From Glandiceps talaboti (lineage: Eukaryota; Hemichordata; Enteropneusta; Spengelidae), in NCBI RefSeq assembly GCF_964340395.1, contig NC_135556.1, positions 17,139,642-17,203,641 on the forward strand: a DNA stretch of 64,000 nt, given 5' to 3'. Positions 47,137 through 58,601 of this stretch are shown here, piece after piece. The notes under the pieces are model-generated. The model searched no databases, was not told where the DNA came from, and saw only the letters and a list, made by a program, of their open reading frames with translations. The position numbers and the translations under genes were made by a program. Position 1 is the stretch's first letter; each line of letters begins with the position of its first letter.

Positions 47137-50100
47137 CAGCAACAGCAACCATTTTCTAGTAGTCCAACTCCAGGGGGCAGTATAACACAGATGTCAGCTA
47201 GTCCTGTACCGGCTGCACCTATGATGATAGCCAATAACTATGTACCATTCGGAATGCCTATGTATCCAATGGTGATTCCCTTCACTGAAAATCTCACTGG
47301 TCCGGTCAATTTTTCAGCAGGCGTGTCCAGAGATACATATGGTGCTGATCTCCCACATTCTGGTATGTAATATGTTCTTGAGTGTGTCATTTTGCCAGTA
47401 GCAAAATTTTATGGATTATCAAAAGTGTAGCTATAGTAGCTTATCACTATGTATCAACATGTTGTGACTATAGTTTTAGTCTATCTTAGTAAACCATAGC
47501 CTCGATTACTGAGAGCAATATTTAGAGTATACATATTCTCACTCTCCTTTCAGATGCCAATACTATGAGATTCTTCTACAACATTGGTGTTGAGGTAAGT
47601 CACAAAAATAATGTGTAACAATTATGAACTTGCAATCCATACTGAGCATGCTCAGATGCAAAGGACTATGGGGTTATCTGTAGTTATCACAATAACTCAT
47701 CTGGAGCTCTTGATAGAATAAACCTCCTATACTGGTCAGGCTTTCCATAACTAGACTATCTGTGGTTATAAACATGTAACGAGATTGTTTACAATGCTGA
47801 TTGATTCATATTTATCATCACATTTCCCATGATGCAACATTCAGGATATTCAAGATGGCGGCTTTGCAAGTTCCCTACTAAACATTTTGTAATGAGTCAA
47901 TGTGTCTGATCAGAAGTGTTTTCCTAAGCTATCTATATTGTCGTGTTATTATTATTTCAGGCCATCAAAATGTCCCATAAAAGTAGCAAATCATATAGAT
48001 ATACAGATACAGAAAACAATAAATATAATACAAACATCTACCTACCTTATCATTTTTTTTCCAAAAACTTGAAAGTATGTGTCTGAATCAAAGAATTATT
48101 GATAATTAAAAAATACAAGTTTTCAGCATTGTCGTCTGAAATAACAGCGTTTATGTACAAGTGCAAGTTGAATCATTTTTAAGTGTGTCTATTTCCATGA
48201 GAACAAGTAGATAAGCAAGTTATTGTTTATTTCCACAATTTCAAGCCAATTGTGTATTTCGCTGAAAGTGCAAATTGAAAGCTGTGTAGTAGTGTTCTTT
48301 TTTTCCCCTTGGGACAAGATTAAATGCATGGTTGCTGTATAGACTGTATACATTTCTGGATGCTTAAGTAGACGGCTGCTTTTGTGACAACATAAATACG
48401 TATAAGCAACGATTGTCATGAAACCCACAGGTGTTTCTATTCATACATCTTGAATAGAAACTATAAAAACTCAGAGGCTTTGAAGGATTTGAATGAATAT
48501 GTCAAGCTTTTTACCCATTGGATATTATTGATTGTGAATGTTGTTATCAAGTACTGGTACTGTTATTATCTCAGGATAATAACAATTGCCATTTCACATT
48601 TTAGCCCAACGAGATACATTTCCCGAGAGCTTTCATTCCAATTAATTATTGAGTGCTGGAAACAAAATATAAATAATGTATTCTAGCTCTCCTCAGTGTA
48701 CTTTCAACAACGATTGTGGATGGTAACATTTCATAGACCTACACATGTAACAAAGTACTACCATGCATGAGCCAAGTTGAACAAAAAATATGGAATATAT
48801 ACTCTGGTCATTCTATGTCGTGACAACACTTGTCTTTATAATGTTACTTGTTCTGCTGTTTTCGAAATGAGTCAAACTTGAAAATTGCCATTTCTTTCCT
48901 CGATTTTTCTGTGATATTACTGGCTCTGGATAATTGTTATTCGCCAATATTTTTGTTCATTTAGCTAGAAAAAGGTGTTCACAAACCTCTGTACACTGGT
49001 GAGATTTGCGTATGATTGAAAGAGCTTATGTCTGAGTATACAAATCAGGGAGAATTGTGAGATATTCAGCATACTGTGCATTGCTTGATGTCACTGTTTG
49101 AATGTCTTTCAGTATTATCATCGATACCTATCTCTGGTCCAGATGCAGCAACAGGCTCAGCAGGATGCCATAGCATACAACATGCCACTAGGTGCTGCCC
49201 CACCACCACCACCTCCACCACCACCACCTCCACCACCACCTCAGCCTGTCATGGCACCACAGCAACAAGCAGCTGGAAATACAGGTATGGAGATGCAGTA
49301 TGGTGGTATTGGTACAAACTCTGAAGACAAGCAATACGGTTCTGATGGCATCTCTTCACAGGATGAAACAGAAGAACAAGATGACCGTCTCACTAATGGT
49401 CAGTCAGAGAATGTAACCTCGTTCAGTTCATGTGATTTTATTGATCCTAGTATAATACAGCAAGGTCCAGCTGATACAAGCGCTACATTCCAAAGTACAG
49501 CATCAGAAATTCTATCAACTGAGGAGATTTCATTTGAGTTTGAACAGATTCAGGCTCAGGGTGCAGGTGCGGGTCCTGTCATATCTCAGGAGAAATGTAC
49601 AGTTGGTGAAGTAGGTGCACAGATTAATAGAAAACCTATTTCAGAGCCCAGCCCAAACAGATCAGGACATAGGCAGAGGAAATCTTCAGGGGGTTCGGGT
49701 GGTTATAGATCTCCTCCCAGATTTAGAAATCTAAGAAACTTGCAAGCAAGGCAAAATATAAGTGAAAATCCTCCCTCACCGCAAAGCCCATCAAGCAGCA
49801 TCATGCATGAAACAACCCAGCTTACATCAAGCACAGCTTCATCTGGTATGTCACATAGCATGCATTATAGAGGTACACAAAACATAAGCATGTCTCCAGA
49901 AACCAAAAACATTCCACCCCGATTCATGCATTCATCTCCCATCAATATCAGCAGCGACTCCACTAACCCTGCTAACACTATGCAATCCTCCCACTCCCAC
50001 ACAGGCCCCACAGTTCCAAGCATGCCACCCTACTATGCAGATGGTAGTACTAACAGCCAGTCCAGTGCTCCTCTAGGCTCCTACTACAGTTCAGCTGCTA

Positions 50101-50399
50101 CTAGTCAGGCTGGATCAACCACTGAGCACTACACATTGCAACAGCCAGGCATAGCATATGAAAATCCAGCTGCCGCTGCTCCTGCTAACTATCAGTTCAA
50201 CTCTCCAGCTCATCCCGGTGCTCCATGGCAACAAGCCAACACTAGCAATGCCTACATGTACACATCAAGCAGTCCAAAGCCATTACCCAGCATGTATAGT
50301 AATACGCCACCTTATGTAAGTTCTTATAGCCAGCAAGGTCAATATTTGGTGTCTTCCATGGTTTCACAAGCACAAGCAGGGAATGTACAATATTCTTAA
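32021..50399 (+). CDS. OTUD4: OTUD4: OTU-domain deubiquitinase with Tudor-like domain
   Basis: Twenty coding exons join in phase to a 1250-residue product (3753 nt with stop), against about 1114 in human OTUD4. Order: OTU domain (residues about 14-170) with catalytic Asp30, Cys33 and His136 in AKDGSCLFR and GNHYD; acidic/basic linker; Tudor-like domain (about 265-330, [12 protein letters not shown]); Gly run (343-366); Gln-rich segments; the family motif [18 protein letters not shown] (from 565) with [16 protein letters not shown] (814-822); and a long Ser/Pro/Gln tail. Human OTUD4 cleaves Lys48- and Lys63-linked ubiquitin, supports DNA alkylation repair and innate signalling, and binds RNA. 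The OTU-Tudor layout is shared with ALG13 and fly otu; the TPEEREEK and FFYNIGV motifs favour OTUD4. The start is set by conserved MDEYL and the context aaaATG. Confidence 0.95.
33068..33081. repeat. Poly(G) run of 14
   Basis: Fourteen G in the OTUD4 intron between exons 3 and 4, on the sense strand. The rest of 32689-33868 shows no recognised element. Confidence 0.9.
34640..34985. repeat. AT-rich degenerate tandem repeat
   Basis: Three diverged units share ttgttct(t)atgaaagtgtt, gattaaaaa and (t)gcaatttaatt-like blocks, with a spacing of about 130 bp, in the OTUD4 intron between exons 4 and 5. Confidence 0.5.
35240..35572. repeat. 68-bp satellite array, about 4.5 copies
   Basis: ggttgggt recurs at 35255, 35323, 35391, 35459 and 35527, exactly 68 bp apart. 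Units also hold ctcacactttaaaatacttg and gttcttagcagactactggg. The copies are nearly identical, so the array is young. It lies about 190 bp upstream of OTUD4 exon 5. Confidence 0.95.
35892..36195 (+). repeat. Intronic segmental duplication, copy 1
   Basis: Matches 36572-36904 in the same orientation at well over 90% by eye. Copy 1 lacks a 29-base block present in copy 2. It lies in the OTUD4 intron between exons 5 and 6. Confidence 0.95.
36572..36904 (+). repeat. Intronic segmental duplication, copy 2
   Basis: Second copy of 35892-36195, offset about 680 bp, with the extra 29 bases around aagagattgtatccttcaac. Confidence 0.95.
37590..37822 (+). mobile_element. SINE, tRNA-derived
   Basis: A tRNA-like head with box B ggttcaagccc and a weak box A, then a body holding gtcaacccagctgtataatt and ggtacctggtaggat, then the tail ccattcaacaaat, tgaatttatttaga and aataaagat. 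The tail is shared with 4180-4455 and the body with 16555-16770. It lies in an OTUD4 intron. Confidence 0.75.
38934..41742 (+). CDS. OTUD4: OTUD4 exons 8-12: linker, Tudor-like domain, Gly tract
   Basis: Exons 38934-38985, 39397-39529, 40331-40395, 40700-40800 and 41498-41742. They encode [19 protein letters not shown], the Tudor-like fold [19 protein letters not shown] through [18 protein letters not shown], then WISV and a 24-residue stretch of Gly broken by one Ser and one Ile, followed by a Pro/Gln run. Human OTUD4 has the matching NPAVYRNVEYEIW and GDKCQVRLD. The Gly tract is encoded by a (GGT/GGC)n repeat and is not known to me from vertebrate OTUD4. Confidence 0.92.
42217..46271 (+). 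CDS. OTUD4: OTUD4 exons 13-17: Gln-rich and TPEER motif region
   Basis: Exons 42217-42502, 43615-43767, 44568-44733, 45511-45652 and 46162-46271. Exon 13 begins [18 protein letters not shown] and has a Gln/His tract. Exon 14 ends in another Gln tract. Exon 15 has a Gly/Arg patch ([15 protein letters not shown], like an RNA-binding RGG patch) and the conserved motif [18 protein letters not shown] through NAFPALP. Exons 16-17 are Pro/Ser/Thr-rich with [15 protein letters not shown]. The TPEER motif is the best single OTUD4 hallmark outside the OTU domain. Confidence 0.92.
42934..42948. repeat. Poly(G) run of 15
   Basis: Fifteen G on the OTUD4 sense strand in the intron between exons 13 and 14. 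Confidence 0.9.
43306..43522. mobile_element. MITE-like element with about 22-bp TIRs
   Basis: The ends read tactgtaaacctggaagttttc and, reverse-complemented, tactgtaaacctagatattttc. Length is about 217 bp with no coding frame. It lies in the OTUD4 intron before exon 14. Elements beginning tactgtaaacct are common in marine invertebrate genomes as I recall; that point is from memory. Confidence 0.7.
44052..44407. mobile_element. Foldback element with about 115-bp arms
   Basis: The outer arms share caggcaagcatttacaag and (g)aacttgtt(g/a)caaaca, the middle aactgaatt, and the inner tttgataagaacag pairs with ctgttcttatcaaa. A spacer of about 95 bp lies between. There is no open frame. It lies between OTUD4 exons 14 and 15. 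Confidence 0.8.
44831..45107. mobile_element. Possible MITE with short TIRs
   Basis: The ends caatagacctttccaaaat and, reverse-complemented, caataggccattcaagact are weakly inverted; tggcgctctacttcctgt and acaggaaattgagaatacagcgc extend it. Low confidence. Confidence 0.35.
46045..46098. repeat. Poly(G) run of 16 with a second G-rich copy
   Basis: gtatttgataatt followed by 16 G is repeated about 40 bp later as gtatttgataattgggggtg. A short tandem duplication in the OTUD4 intron before exon 17. Confidence 0.85.
46745..46835 (-). mobile_element. Retroposon 3' end with (TCTAA)n tail, minus strand
   Basis: Read on the minus strand: ccaagacgaatttccatg, then gacggacaataaagtatatc followed by taatc repeats. 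The order of aataaagtat plus (tctaa)n is the same as at 11540-11832. Probably a 5'-truncated non-LTR element in the OTUD4 intron before exon 18. Confidence 0.5.
46990..50399 (+). CDS. OTUD4: OTUD4 exons 18-20: C-terminal low-complexity tail
   Basis: Exons 46990-47362, 47554-47594 and 49113-50399 (stop TAA 50397-50399). Exon 18 has a 16-Gln run (47101-47148, nine pure CAG first) and a hydrophobic [15 protein letters not shown]. Exon 19 and the start of exon 20 give [20 protein letters not shown], matching human LRFFFNLGVK. Exon 20 encodes a 15-residue Pro run, then 400 residues rich in Ser, Pro, Gln and Asn, with [20 protein letters not shown]. The last exon carries a third of the protein. Confidence 0.92.
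47595..49112 (+). other. OTUD4 intron 19
   Basis: 1.5-kb intron between the 41-nt exon 19 and the final exon. No open frame resembling a gene and no clear repeat were seen, apart from an isolated gagcatgctc palindrome near 47644. Confidence 0.6.
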
Positions 50400-51252
50400 A
50401 TGCATATAATATAGCTTAAGTTTTAACAATATTCTTAAAATGCAGAAAAGTAAAGCTTAAATTTTCACTAACTCTTTCTTAGGATGATAGTACTTCAGAA
50501 AATTTGGAAGTCCAAAAAATAACAAAAGTTTTATATAGTGTGATTGGTTGGTGTAACTGTAGTGTAATCTAAAACATTTGTTGTGGGGACTCTTATCAAA
50601 TGTCTCGTGTTAAATTTTCACAGGATGAGTGTATACTGTAAGTCATGGTGACACCTAATATTACAGTGGTGAGATCCATTTCAACAAGCTGAGACAGACA
50701 CAAATTAGTATTATGGCAGCATGTAGAGTAGAACACCTGATCTAATTTGGCTTTTTATTTTCGTACACTTTTTCGATATTTGGTGATTAAAGACGTAACA
50801 TTTACAAAACTTGGGATAACTTTGTTTTACAGTATTTTCACTTGTAAAGTGTAATTTTTGAAAGAGATAACCAAAAGTTGAAGATTAGGATGTCAAATTT
50901 ATTGCCTTTGCTAAGAAAATAAAAACCCATAATAGATCAGAAGGTGTTGTAAGATTACATAAATGGGTGACAGCAGCTATAAGTCACTTGGTGATGCAAA
51001 AACAATAATGCTGAGACAATGTGTACCCACAGTCTACAGATTAACACTGCTTAGGTCTTCCCTTGGACTGACCCATTCCTTCAATCCAAACAAATACTGC
51101 AGACCTAAATACATGTGATGAGCTATCAGAGATTAGTTGCCCTGCTGTGGGTGTGTAACTATTAATATCAACATGTGTCACAATAGTTTTAGTTCATATC
51201 TGGTTGTTAAAAGGAATCCCACTGCCATCAGTGACATTCTTCAAGCAATTAC

Positions 51253-52121
51253 TTTAGGGAGCACACCACTGCAGGAATTGAAGTCATTTTCATGAACAGT
51301 GGGTTCTGGTGAGTCATATTTCATGATTTTACATCACCTCCAATTGTGATTTCAGAAAAACATCAAGTTTATCTTGTGCATTAATAGGGTATCTTTGCCA
51401 TGGGAAAATCCTGTCCGATTTACTTGGAGAGTTTCTGGTCCTACCTAGACCACACCATTTTGTGACATAGAGGGGATTGTGTAGCAATGAGGCTATGATG
51501 ACAAGTGTATAATCAACAGGTGACTATATGAAACTCAACAGTGTTGTGAAGAAATGCATCTCTGATGGTTGTAATAGACATCAGTAAACAAAAAACTACA
51601 ATCTACATGTCTTAACCAAACCTACACCGATGTTTACCCACACCACCTGACTATCGTTTGTGCCTGGGTAATACAAAAAATTATTAATTTGAAGTTCCCA
51701 TTATATGTTCCCCATATTTTTTAAATGAGCAAAATAAATGAAAATGACTAGACTTGATATATATATCGATATATATATATAAATAGTTGTCATTTCGGGA
51801 TGTTTCACAGTCTGTGACTTTGATTTTTATCTTTGCCATGAAGTTGAATCATTGGAGTCGGCAGAAATAATGTTGCACACTTTGAGAACTGTTTTACACT
51901 GAGGACTCATGAATATTCAGTGTGCAACTTGACTACATTATTTTTGCTGACTCCCATAATGCAATAGCCCTTACCAAAGATGTCCTCAAAAGGCACAAGA
52001 TAAACTTGATGTTTCACTGAAATCAAAAGTAATTGTAGGTGATGTAAAATCATTTAATGACTCTCCAGAATCCATAGTTTATGAAAATGTCTCTATTTCC
52101 TGGAGTAGAGTTCCCCTTTAA
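51253..52121. mobile_element. Large foldback element with about 130-bp TIRs
   Basis: The left arm (51253-51390) and right arm (51985-52121) are inverted copies sharing cattttcat(g/a)aac, gattttacatcacct, aacatcaagtttatcttgtg and (a)tctttg. A nested inverted pair around 51855-51960 carries ggagtcggcagaaataatg and its partner. Internal gactcccataatgcaat matches the arm motif of the 1386-1603 element. No transposase frame was found. Confidence 0.82.
51757..51783. repeat. AT palindrome
   Basis: A (ta)n palindrome reading gatatatatatcgatatatat inside the large foldback element. Confidence 0.85.
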
Positions 52122-52664
52122 TATGTAATATACCACTTAGACATATGATAATAAACCAACCTTGAAATCTATGAAATGTAAACTTTTGTGTATAATACGG
52201 ACTCTCTTTATAAACGTTTCTTTCTAAGTACACAAGATACTGTAAATCTTTTTGAAATCAAAAACTTAACTATTTCTATATTGTCTTGAATCATATATTA
52301 AGGAGTACCTCATGTAAGTGTAAGAGTATTGATCTGTGCAAATACCAAGTACAAAAGTTGTGGTTTTGATGTGTTAAGTTTTCTTGTATTTGAAGATATA
52401 GGATACTGACATCACAAAATGGATGGAGTAAGGAAAAATAATGTATTTATGGTGCTGTTTTTTGTGTTTGTATTATGTTAAAAACACTGGTAAAAAAGAT
52501 AGCAGTGAAAAACAAGATATAAAAGATTTATTTTTGATAATATACAGAAGTGATTGTTATGATAAATACAGTATGTTTGTTTGTATGATTTTGATAAATC
52601 TATTTTGATTGTGACGTAGAGCGTCGCTCAGCACCAAATAGTCTGTACAGAATATTATAAGTTA

Positions 52665-52730
52665 GAGTTAGGCAAAACAAGGAGTTAGGCAAAGCAGAGT
52701 TAGGCAAAGCTAGGCATTAGGCAAAGCTAG
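52665..52730. repeat. Short tandem repeat of gttaggcaaagc units
   Basis: About five variant copies of (a)gttaggcaaagcta with 13-17-bp spacing. Confidence 0.85.
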
Positions 52731-55128
52731 TGATGTATGTTACTTTTCAAACAAAGCTATAAATATATCCAAGTGTTCATTCAAGTAATTTTTCAATAAT
52801 TATGTAATTTCAGGTTCACAAAACATTTTTCTTGATTTGAACAAGTATGAAAGTGAAGATTTAATTAAAATGCACATTAATGTAAGGATTTTGTTGCAGT
52901 AAGTTCTCTGCTGGTCTTTTGTGCAGATATAGAGTAAACATGCAAGTGTAAGTTTGACCAGGTTTAAATTGTAGATAGGAAAATTGACAATATGTTTCAT
53001 AACAGTTTAACTGAAGGTAAGTGATTTGATATTAGAGGGGCAAAGTCCATTATTCTGCATTATTTTTGTTTATGAAAAATTAAGGTTATTGTTACAATTA
53101 CAGTCAATATACATTTGTATTACCACAGGTTTTCACACTTGTTGTTTCACTACAATTCTGATGTGTGATAATTTCTGGATGCACCAATTATATACCTAGT
53201 TTGTTTGAAATGAAATCATTTTGGTTACTAGTGATGATTTAAGATTGTTTAGTTTAGAATAACATTAATTCTTCATGCAAGATGAAACTAATGCACACAA
53301 ACATTAACATCTGGACAGGGTTTCATCATAACAGTCACACACCAGTGTACTACACTGGGAGGAGATTTAGCAGTACACAGTATGCTAATGTCAAACAATT
53401 TTCTAATTTGTATGCGCACTTCATATTTAAGGTCCTCGAAGTCAAGCAAGTCTAGTGTGCAGGGGTTTTGAGAACATGGAATTACCACTGTTCGAGTCTT
53501 TGAATGTTTCCATCAATTCAAGTAGCAATGTTTGGTTAATTAAGAATCACAATTATATATGAATAAAGCCAAATAAAAATGTGTGTTTCTGATAACTCGA
53601 TCAATCCCAGTTTAAGCCGCCAACTCTACAATTTTAAAACAAAAATATAAGAAATTCTTTGACTTCATAATGTACATTTTTTTTCATTCCCCAGTGATGT
53701 CTATACATATCTTCATCAAACTCTCTCACAGAAGGGGTATTCTGACTGACGTTTTGTTTGTTTTTTGGGTCGAAGCAATATTTTCCAAAAATAAAAGCAA
53801 TTAAAAAGATCAAATCAAATCAAATCCCGACCTACCGTATTCTCTGAGGCTGTGTTTACCGGTAATATTGGAAACACAATTTTTGTTTTGCCTAATATGT
53901 ATCAAAAGTATGCTAACAAATGAAAAAGTTACTAAATATATCATAAAATATTCAATCAACTAAATAATTACACATGCTATGAAAGTCAAGTAATCATCAA
54001 CTTGGGTAGTCGGTCTGTTTAAAGAGATGAACATGTAAACTCCTTTTATTTTATAATTCCAAAAAATTAATATCCTCCGTTGACTCATATCAGCTGTAAT
54101 TACTTTCCTTAATCTTCTCTCAAATATTCTGCGGGCCTTTCAAGGAAGTCTTTTGAAAAAATTATAAAATTACTATCTCCATCCACCCAAAATAATAATC
54201 GCTAATATCTTCTTTAACTGCAGATTGAAAAGGGGATTCAGAACTAAAGTGGAAATTTTTACATTTTGAAAATGTCAAAATGTTGCCACAAAACCCCCAC
54301 GCACACTAGTGAGATTTGCATGAATTCAAAGAGCTAATGTCAGAGTATGGACGTCAGAAAATTGTTTGATATACAGTTAACGGTTGACTACTTCTCTATA
54401 AGACTTAACACAGAATAGTTAGTCCAGAGATAGAATGTCATGCATTCATTTCAACAATATCAGTATCAGTTGTACACTGGTTGTGTACCAAATGCCAATC
54501 AATGATTTAAACCCTACTCTCAGTCAGTTTTACTGAAAGGTAAGATGGAAATATCATTTCCTCAAAATATGAATATTTCATTGTCCTGACAGGAATACGA
54601 TAAAACCATAATGTGAGAGTTTTTGATGATGAAGATACATGAAGTAAATGTGCCTTCTAAAGTCGAGCGTCCTTGGTCTGGCAAAACCCACATCTTGCAA
54701 ATTGATATTGGTGAAAGGTTGTTTTTTTTATTTCTTATTTATCAGATATACTTGTTCATCTTAGGTTTGTTTTACTTTACCATGTTATTTTGAAAGTATA
54801 TTTGTTATTTTTGTCAAAAAGTTGATTTAGATTAAGAGTACTTTATTTCTTTATAGTGTTTAAAACTTGTTTTTTTTTTTTAGTCTTTAAGTGTAGTTTT
54901 AGGCAGTCTTATTTTGAAAAAGACCGTAACTGTTGTGATATGTATATTTCTACTATCTACTTTCATGGTGTTGAATTTTGTATGCACTGTCTTTCAAAAC
55001 AGCAAGGAGGAAATATCAAGCTGTACTATTTCAAGTGGACATGGAATAATTCTTTTGAATACAACATTGCATGATGGATATGTATTCAAAGATTTCAGGT
55101 AAATCATTGAAATCCCAGACATTTACAT
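52731..55128. other. Intergenic stretch, nothing recognised
   Basis: AT-rich unique sequence. The short open frames present lack splice context, codon bias and similarity to anything I know. Possible poly(A) signals for OTUD4 fall near 53570. Confidence 0.6.
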
Positions 55129-55488
55129 CTAAAGTGGTCATATGGATGAGCATTGGGTATTTATTTTGGATTTTGGATTACAATTTATAACAATTTTATC
55201 CTGGCTTCCTACTTGAAAAATCAATGTGAAACAACATTTACCAAGTGTGTGTCTGTAACAGCATACATTGCAAAAAGCTATAAAATAAAAAGTGTCACTT
55301 TGTCATTGTACATACAATAACAAACATTTTACATATGTATTAATCTTTTGCAATTTATTGAGTTGCAAACAAGGACTTGGCATATGTTGTTTCACATTGA
55401 TTTTTAATTTAGGAAGCCATCATAAAATTGTTTTATAAATTAAATATCCCAAATAAATCCCAAATCCTTATCCATATGGTCACCTTAG
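55129..55488. mobile_element. MITE with about 115-bp TIRs
   Basis: Left ctaaagtggtcatatggat and right, reverse-complemented, ctaaggtgaccatatggat begin long inverted arms that also share acaattttat(c/g)(c/a)tgg, cttccta and aaaaatcaatgtgaaacaac. Total about 360 bp with no open frame. Confidence 0.87.
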
Positions 55489-58400
55489 GAATTCAACTTG
55501 GACTGGAGACATTACTGCCAAATTGATAACTGAACATAGTTCAGATGATTTGCCTTGCCATCGAGTGAAACTACCATCTCATCTTACTTGAGTCATATTG
55601 TGGCAAGAGTATTTCATTTCTTTTTTAAAATAGATTCAAAGCTGTATTGTATACAAGTTATCTCCAGTTATCATTGTTGAAATATGCCAAGACGTAAGGA
55701 GCAATGTGATTCTCGCGTTTCAAATTTATAGTGAACTCTGATGGGAGAATCTATTTATAAGAAAGAAAATCTACACAAGTACTCTCTCTGTATATGGAAA
55801 GATAAGATAATCCCAGTTCCACTGTACAAGTAGAAGGCTTCTCTTCGCCTCATTTGGTTTGAACTGACTATTATAATTTGTGATTTTAGATCTTGTGTAT
55901 ATTTGACAGAATTACAAACATGACATGTTTACTTTGCTTGACATGGAGACTCCAACTACATGGAGTGTGACACTTTGTACAGATGTATTGGAGTGAAACT
56001 TAAATGTGATCAACAATAATTAAGAGCCATTCCATAAAACATGCACACACACACACATACATACATACACACAAACAACAAACAACGACGACGACGACGA
56101 CAACAACAACAACAACAACAAAATGAAAGCTATTCTCATACAAGGTGGTTACAACACATCTCCAAACATATACCAGATACTCGTGGATCACCAAGTATAT
56201 GCCAGATAAACATGACATGTGCATGTAGCAGGTATACAATTTATATGGCCACTAATTTACATTGCATGTTGTATAATAAAACCTGTATCATTTCATTGCT
56301 ATGCCCACTGATGGGCAGTGAATAGATAACGTGTATTGGCAACTGAGAAGCATTCCAGATTCCAGTTTATTGCTCACAACCTGGTGTTTTAGTGAATTCT
56401 ACATGTATAACAGTGTTCTTGCATGACCAACATGATTCTTTATCAATAAATGGATTGACCATAAAACTTGACCGTTCAATCCCCGATTACTAGCATAACC
56501 ATGGCATTTCTGAAATGTGCAGAAAAGTTGAATTAAGTGATGTGGTTAAACCCAGTGGCAATCCATGTTTTTTTGCATTAGTATGAGATCGTCAGTTCAG
56601 CTCCAAGGATTACATGGGATTTGTTCTCAACCAACTTTTCCTAGAACTCTGCTAGACAACTGTGTTTTCACTCCTTAATTATAATCGTAATCTGAACTGG
56701 GCCTTTTAATCTCAAAAATGTGTTTGAAGCTGTAAAATTTGAAGAAAAAACATTAAAGATGTTTTGCCTTGTAACAAAATTTTGACCGTGAAAGTAATCA
56801 TGGTAGCTGGCAATGTTCATGTGGAAAAAAATGTAGTTATGTGAAATTTTGTATAATCTATTGTGGTATGTGTACCTACCATTCATTGAATTGTACTGGT
56901 CATGCAAGAATGGTTATGTTCAAGTGTTTCAAGTAGACTATTGAAATTATAACCGCATTATTTTGAGTCAAAAGTGTGCACATCTTTATAATTATTGATT
57001 ATCATTATAAAGCCGTTTTTTTTAAAGCTTACATGTAAAACAAAACAAAGTCATTATAATGAATGTTGTATTAAATAATCATTGAAGGAGTGTCAATATT
57101 CACACATTGTTCATTCTAGGTTTTATGTATATAGTTTGTCACATAGAAAATGATTGTTTAAATTAAGACAAATCTTTAATAATGGATTTTCATGTCTTTG
57201 ATATTTTTTGAGTTTTATAAAGAGAACAACTCGCCTTTAATTAACTCTGTAATATTTTCAATATAGAGTAGGGATTTTGGATAACTGTTGTACAACTCAC
57301 TTATCAGAGTGCTCTATTTGGTAACTGCAAGTTAATTTTATGTATTTTTTGTCTTGAAAACGTTACTAGTTTTAGGTTATTGCTTAAAGTTTCAGTGTAA
57401 CTGAGAGCATTTACAGAAGGAGATAGTTATGCTAATTCCCATTTTAGATAGTAATTCCGACTCTGGTAATACAGTCGTCTGTTGACTAAGATATACGCAA
57501 ACTAAATGTATTATTCTTCAATGTGGTAGATTTACACAAGTGAGTGATAGGGGTTCCTATGTTGTGTGATTCTAATCACCCTGTGATCAAGATAGCGTAA
57601 ACATTGGAAGTCCCAAAACAACACTGCAAGTTCATGGAACTCTAAATAAACTAGTTTTCAGAGACAACTCCCCAGTGAGACGATAATTAAACCAACATCC
57701 AATCAATAGCTTATCACTATTGTATGAAGATATTGTGACGATAGTTTTAGTTTGTGTTTTTTCTTAGAAAACTGAAGGCTCAACTACCAGGATTATATCT
57801 AATACCATGGTGTAGTTTCTTTGATTTGGTTTGAAAGTGTAGAGAATAAATATGAAGCTACAATTGTTTGGCCATCGCTCTGAGTTACATATCTTTGTTG
57901 ATAATAGAATTCAGTGAACCAAGTAAAAACTGATTGCATTACACTTTGCCTGTATTATTGAATTTCAATGATGGATTCAATTGTGGTGCTAATGTACAAA
58001 ATAAAATTATTGCCATGAAAACTCAAAATTGAATGGTATTGATATTTTTTGTTATCAGAATAGCAAAGGTGGTTTTTGAAGTGTGGTTGTAGCCTATTTA
58101 TTATGTGGGATGTCATGTCATGTCTACTTGACATTTATATTGTTTGAATGTCCAGTCAGGTACTTGGAACAGTGGGGTTGTATGTCCAATGTACTTGCCT
58201 GTCTGTAATCCTATAAAGTGTCCTTGGATGAACTTTCATACAAGTAATCCATTTATCATATAAATACAGTATTAACTTGCCATCTGTTGCATTGTGTTAT
58301 TCATTTGATGCCACCAAAAGTGGGTAATCGCTGTGAGAATTGCACATCTGATGCTGCAATGCGTGTTTGTGTATTTCATTTCGTTATTATTGATGGCACT

Positions 58401-58601
58401 TGCCCATAAGAGACCAGGCAAATAAAAGATATTGAATGAGATGACAGTTGTAAAAATATTCAATTTGTATTTAGAAAAGCTTTATTTGAACAGCAAAATG
58501 TAACATGGGAAAGAAACTATTCATTTAATAGCTACAGTGTTGCTACTGAAAATATTTTGTGTTCAGAATTTGTTTAGACTTTCCCAGTCATTTGCAACCC
58601 A
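55489..58601. other. Intergenic stretch with a CA/CAA microsatellite
   Basis: No gene is recognised. (ca)n, (cga)n and (caa)n runs sit at about 56043-56122. The rest is AT-rich unique sequence with scattered AATAAA hexamers. Confidence 0.6.

Larger units (their letters stand above)
50400..53577 (+). other. OTUD4: Probable OTUD4 3' UTR and flank
   Basis: AT-rich non-coding sequence after the stop codon. AATAAA hexamers occur at 51733-51738, 53562-53567 and 53572-53577; the pair near 53570 is a plausible end. Part of it is a transposon (51253-52121), so the mature 3' UTR may end before or include that element. No conserved frame. Confidence 0.45.

Noticed and set aside
49076-49416. Alternative frames over the Pro/Gln start of the last OTUD4 exon
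   Set aside because: The 1.3-kb frame continuing from exon 19 in phase, with [15 protein letters not shown] across the junction, is clearly the coding one.
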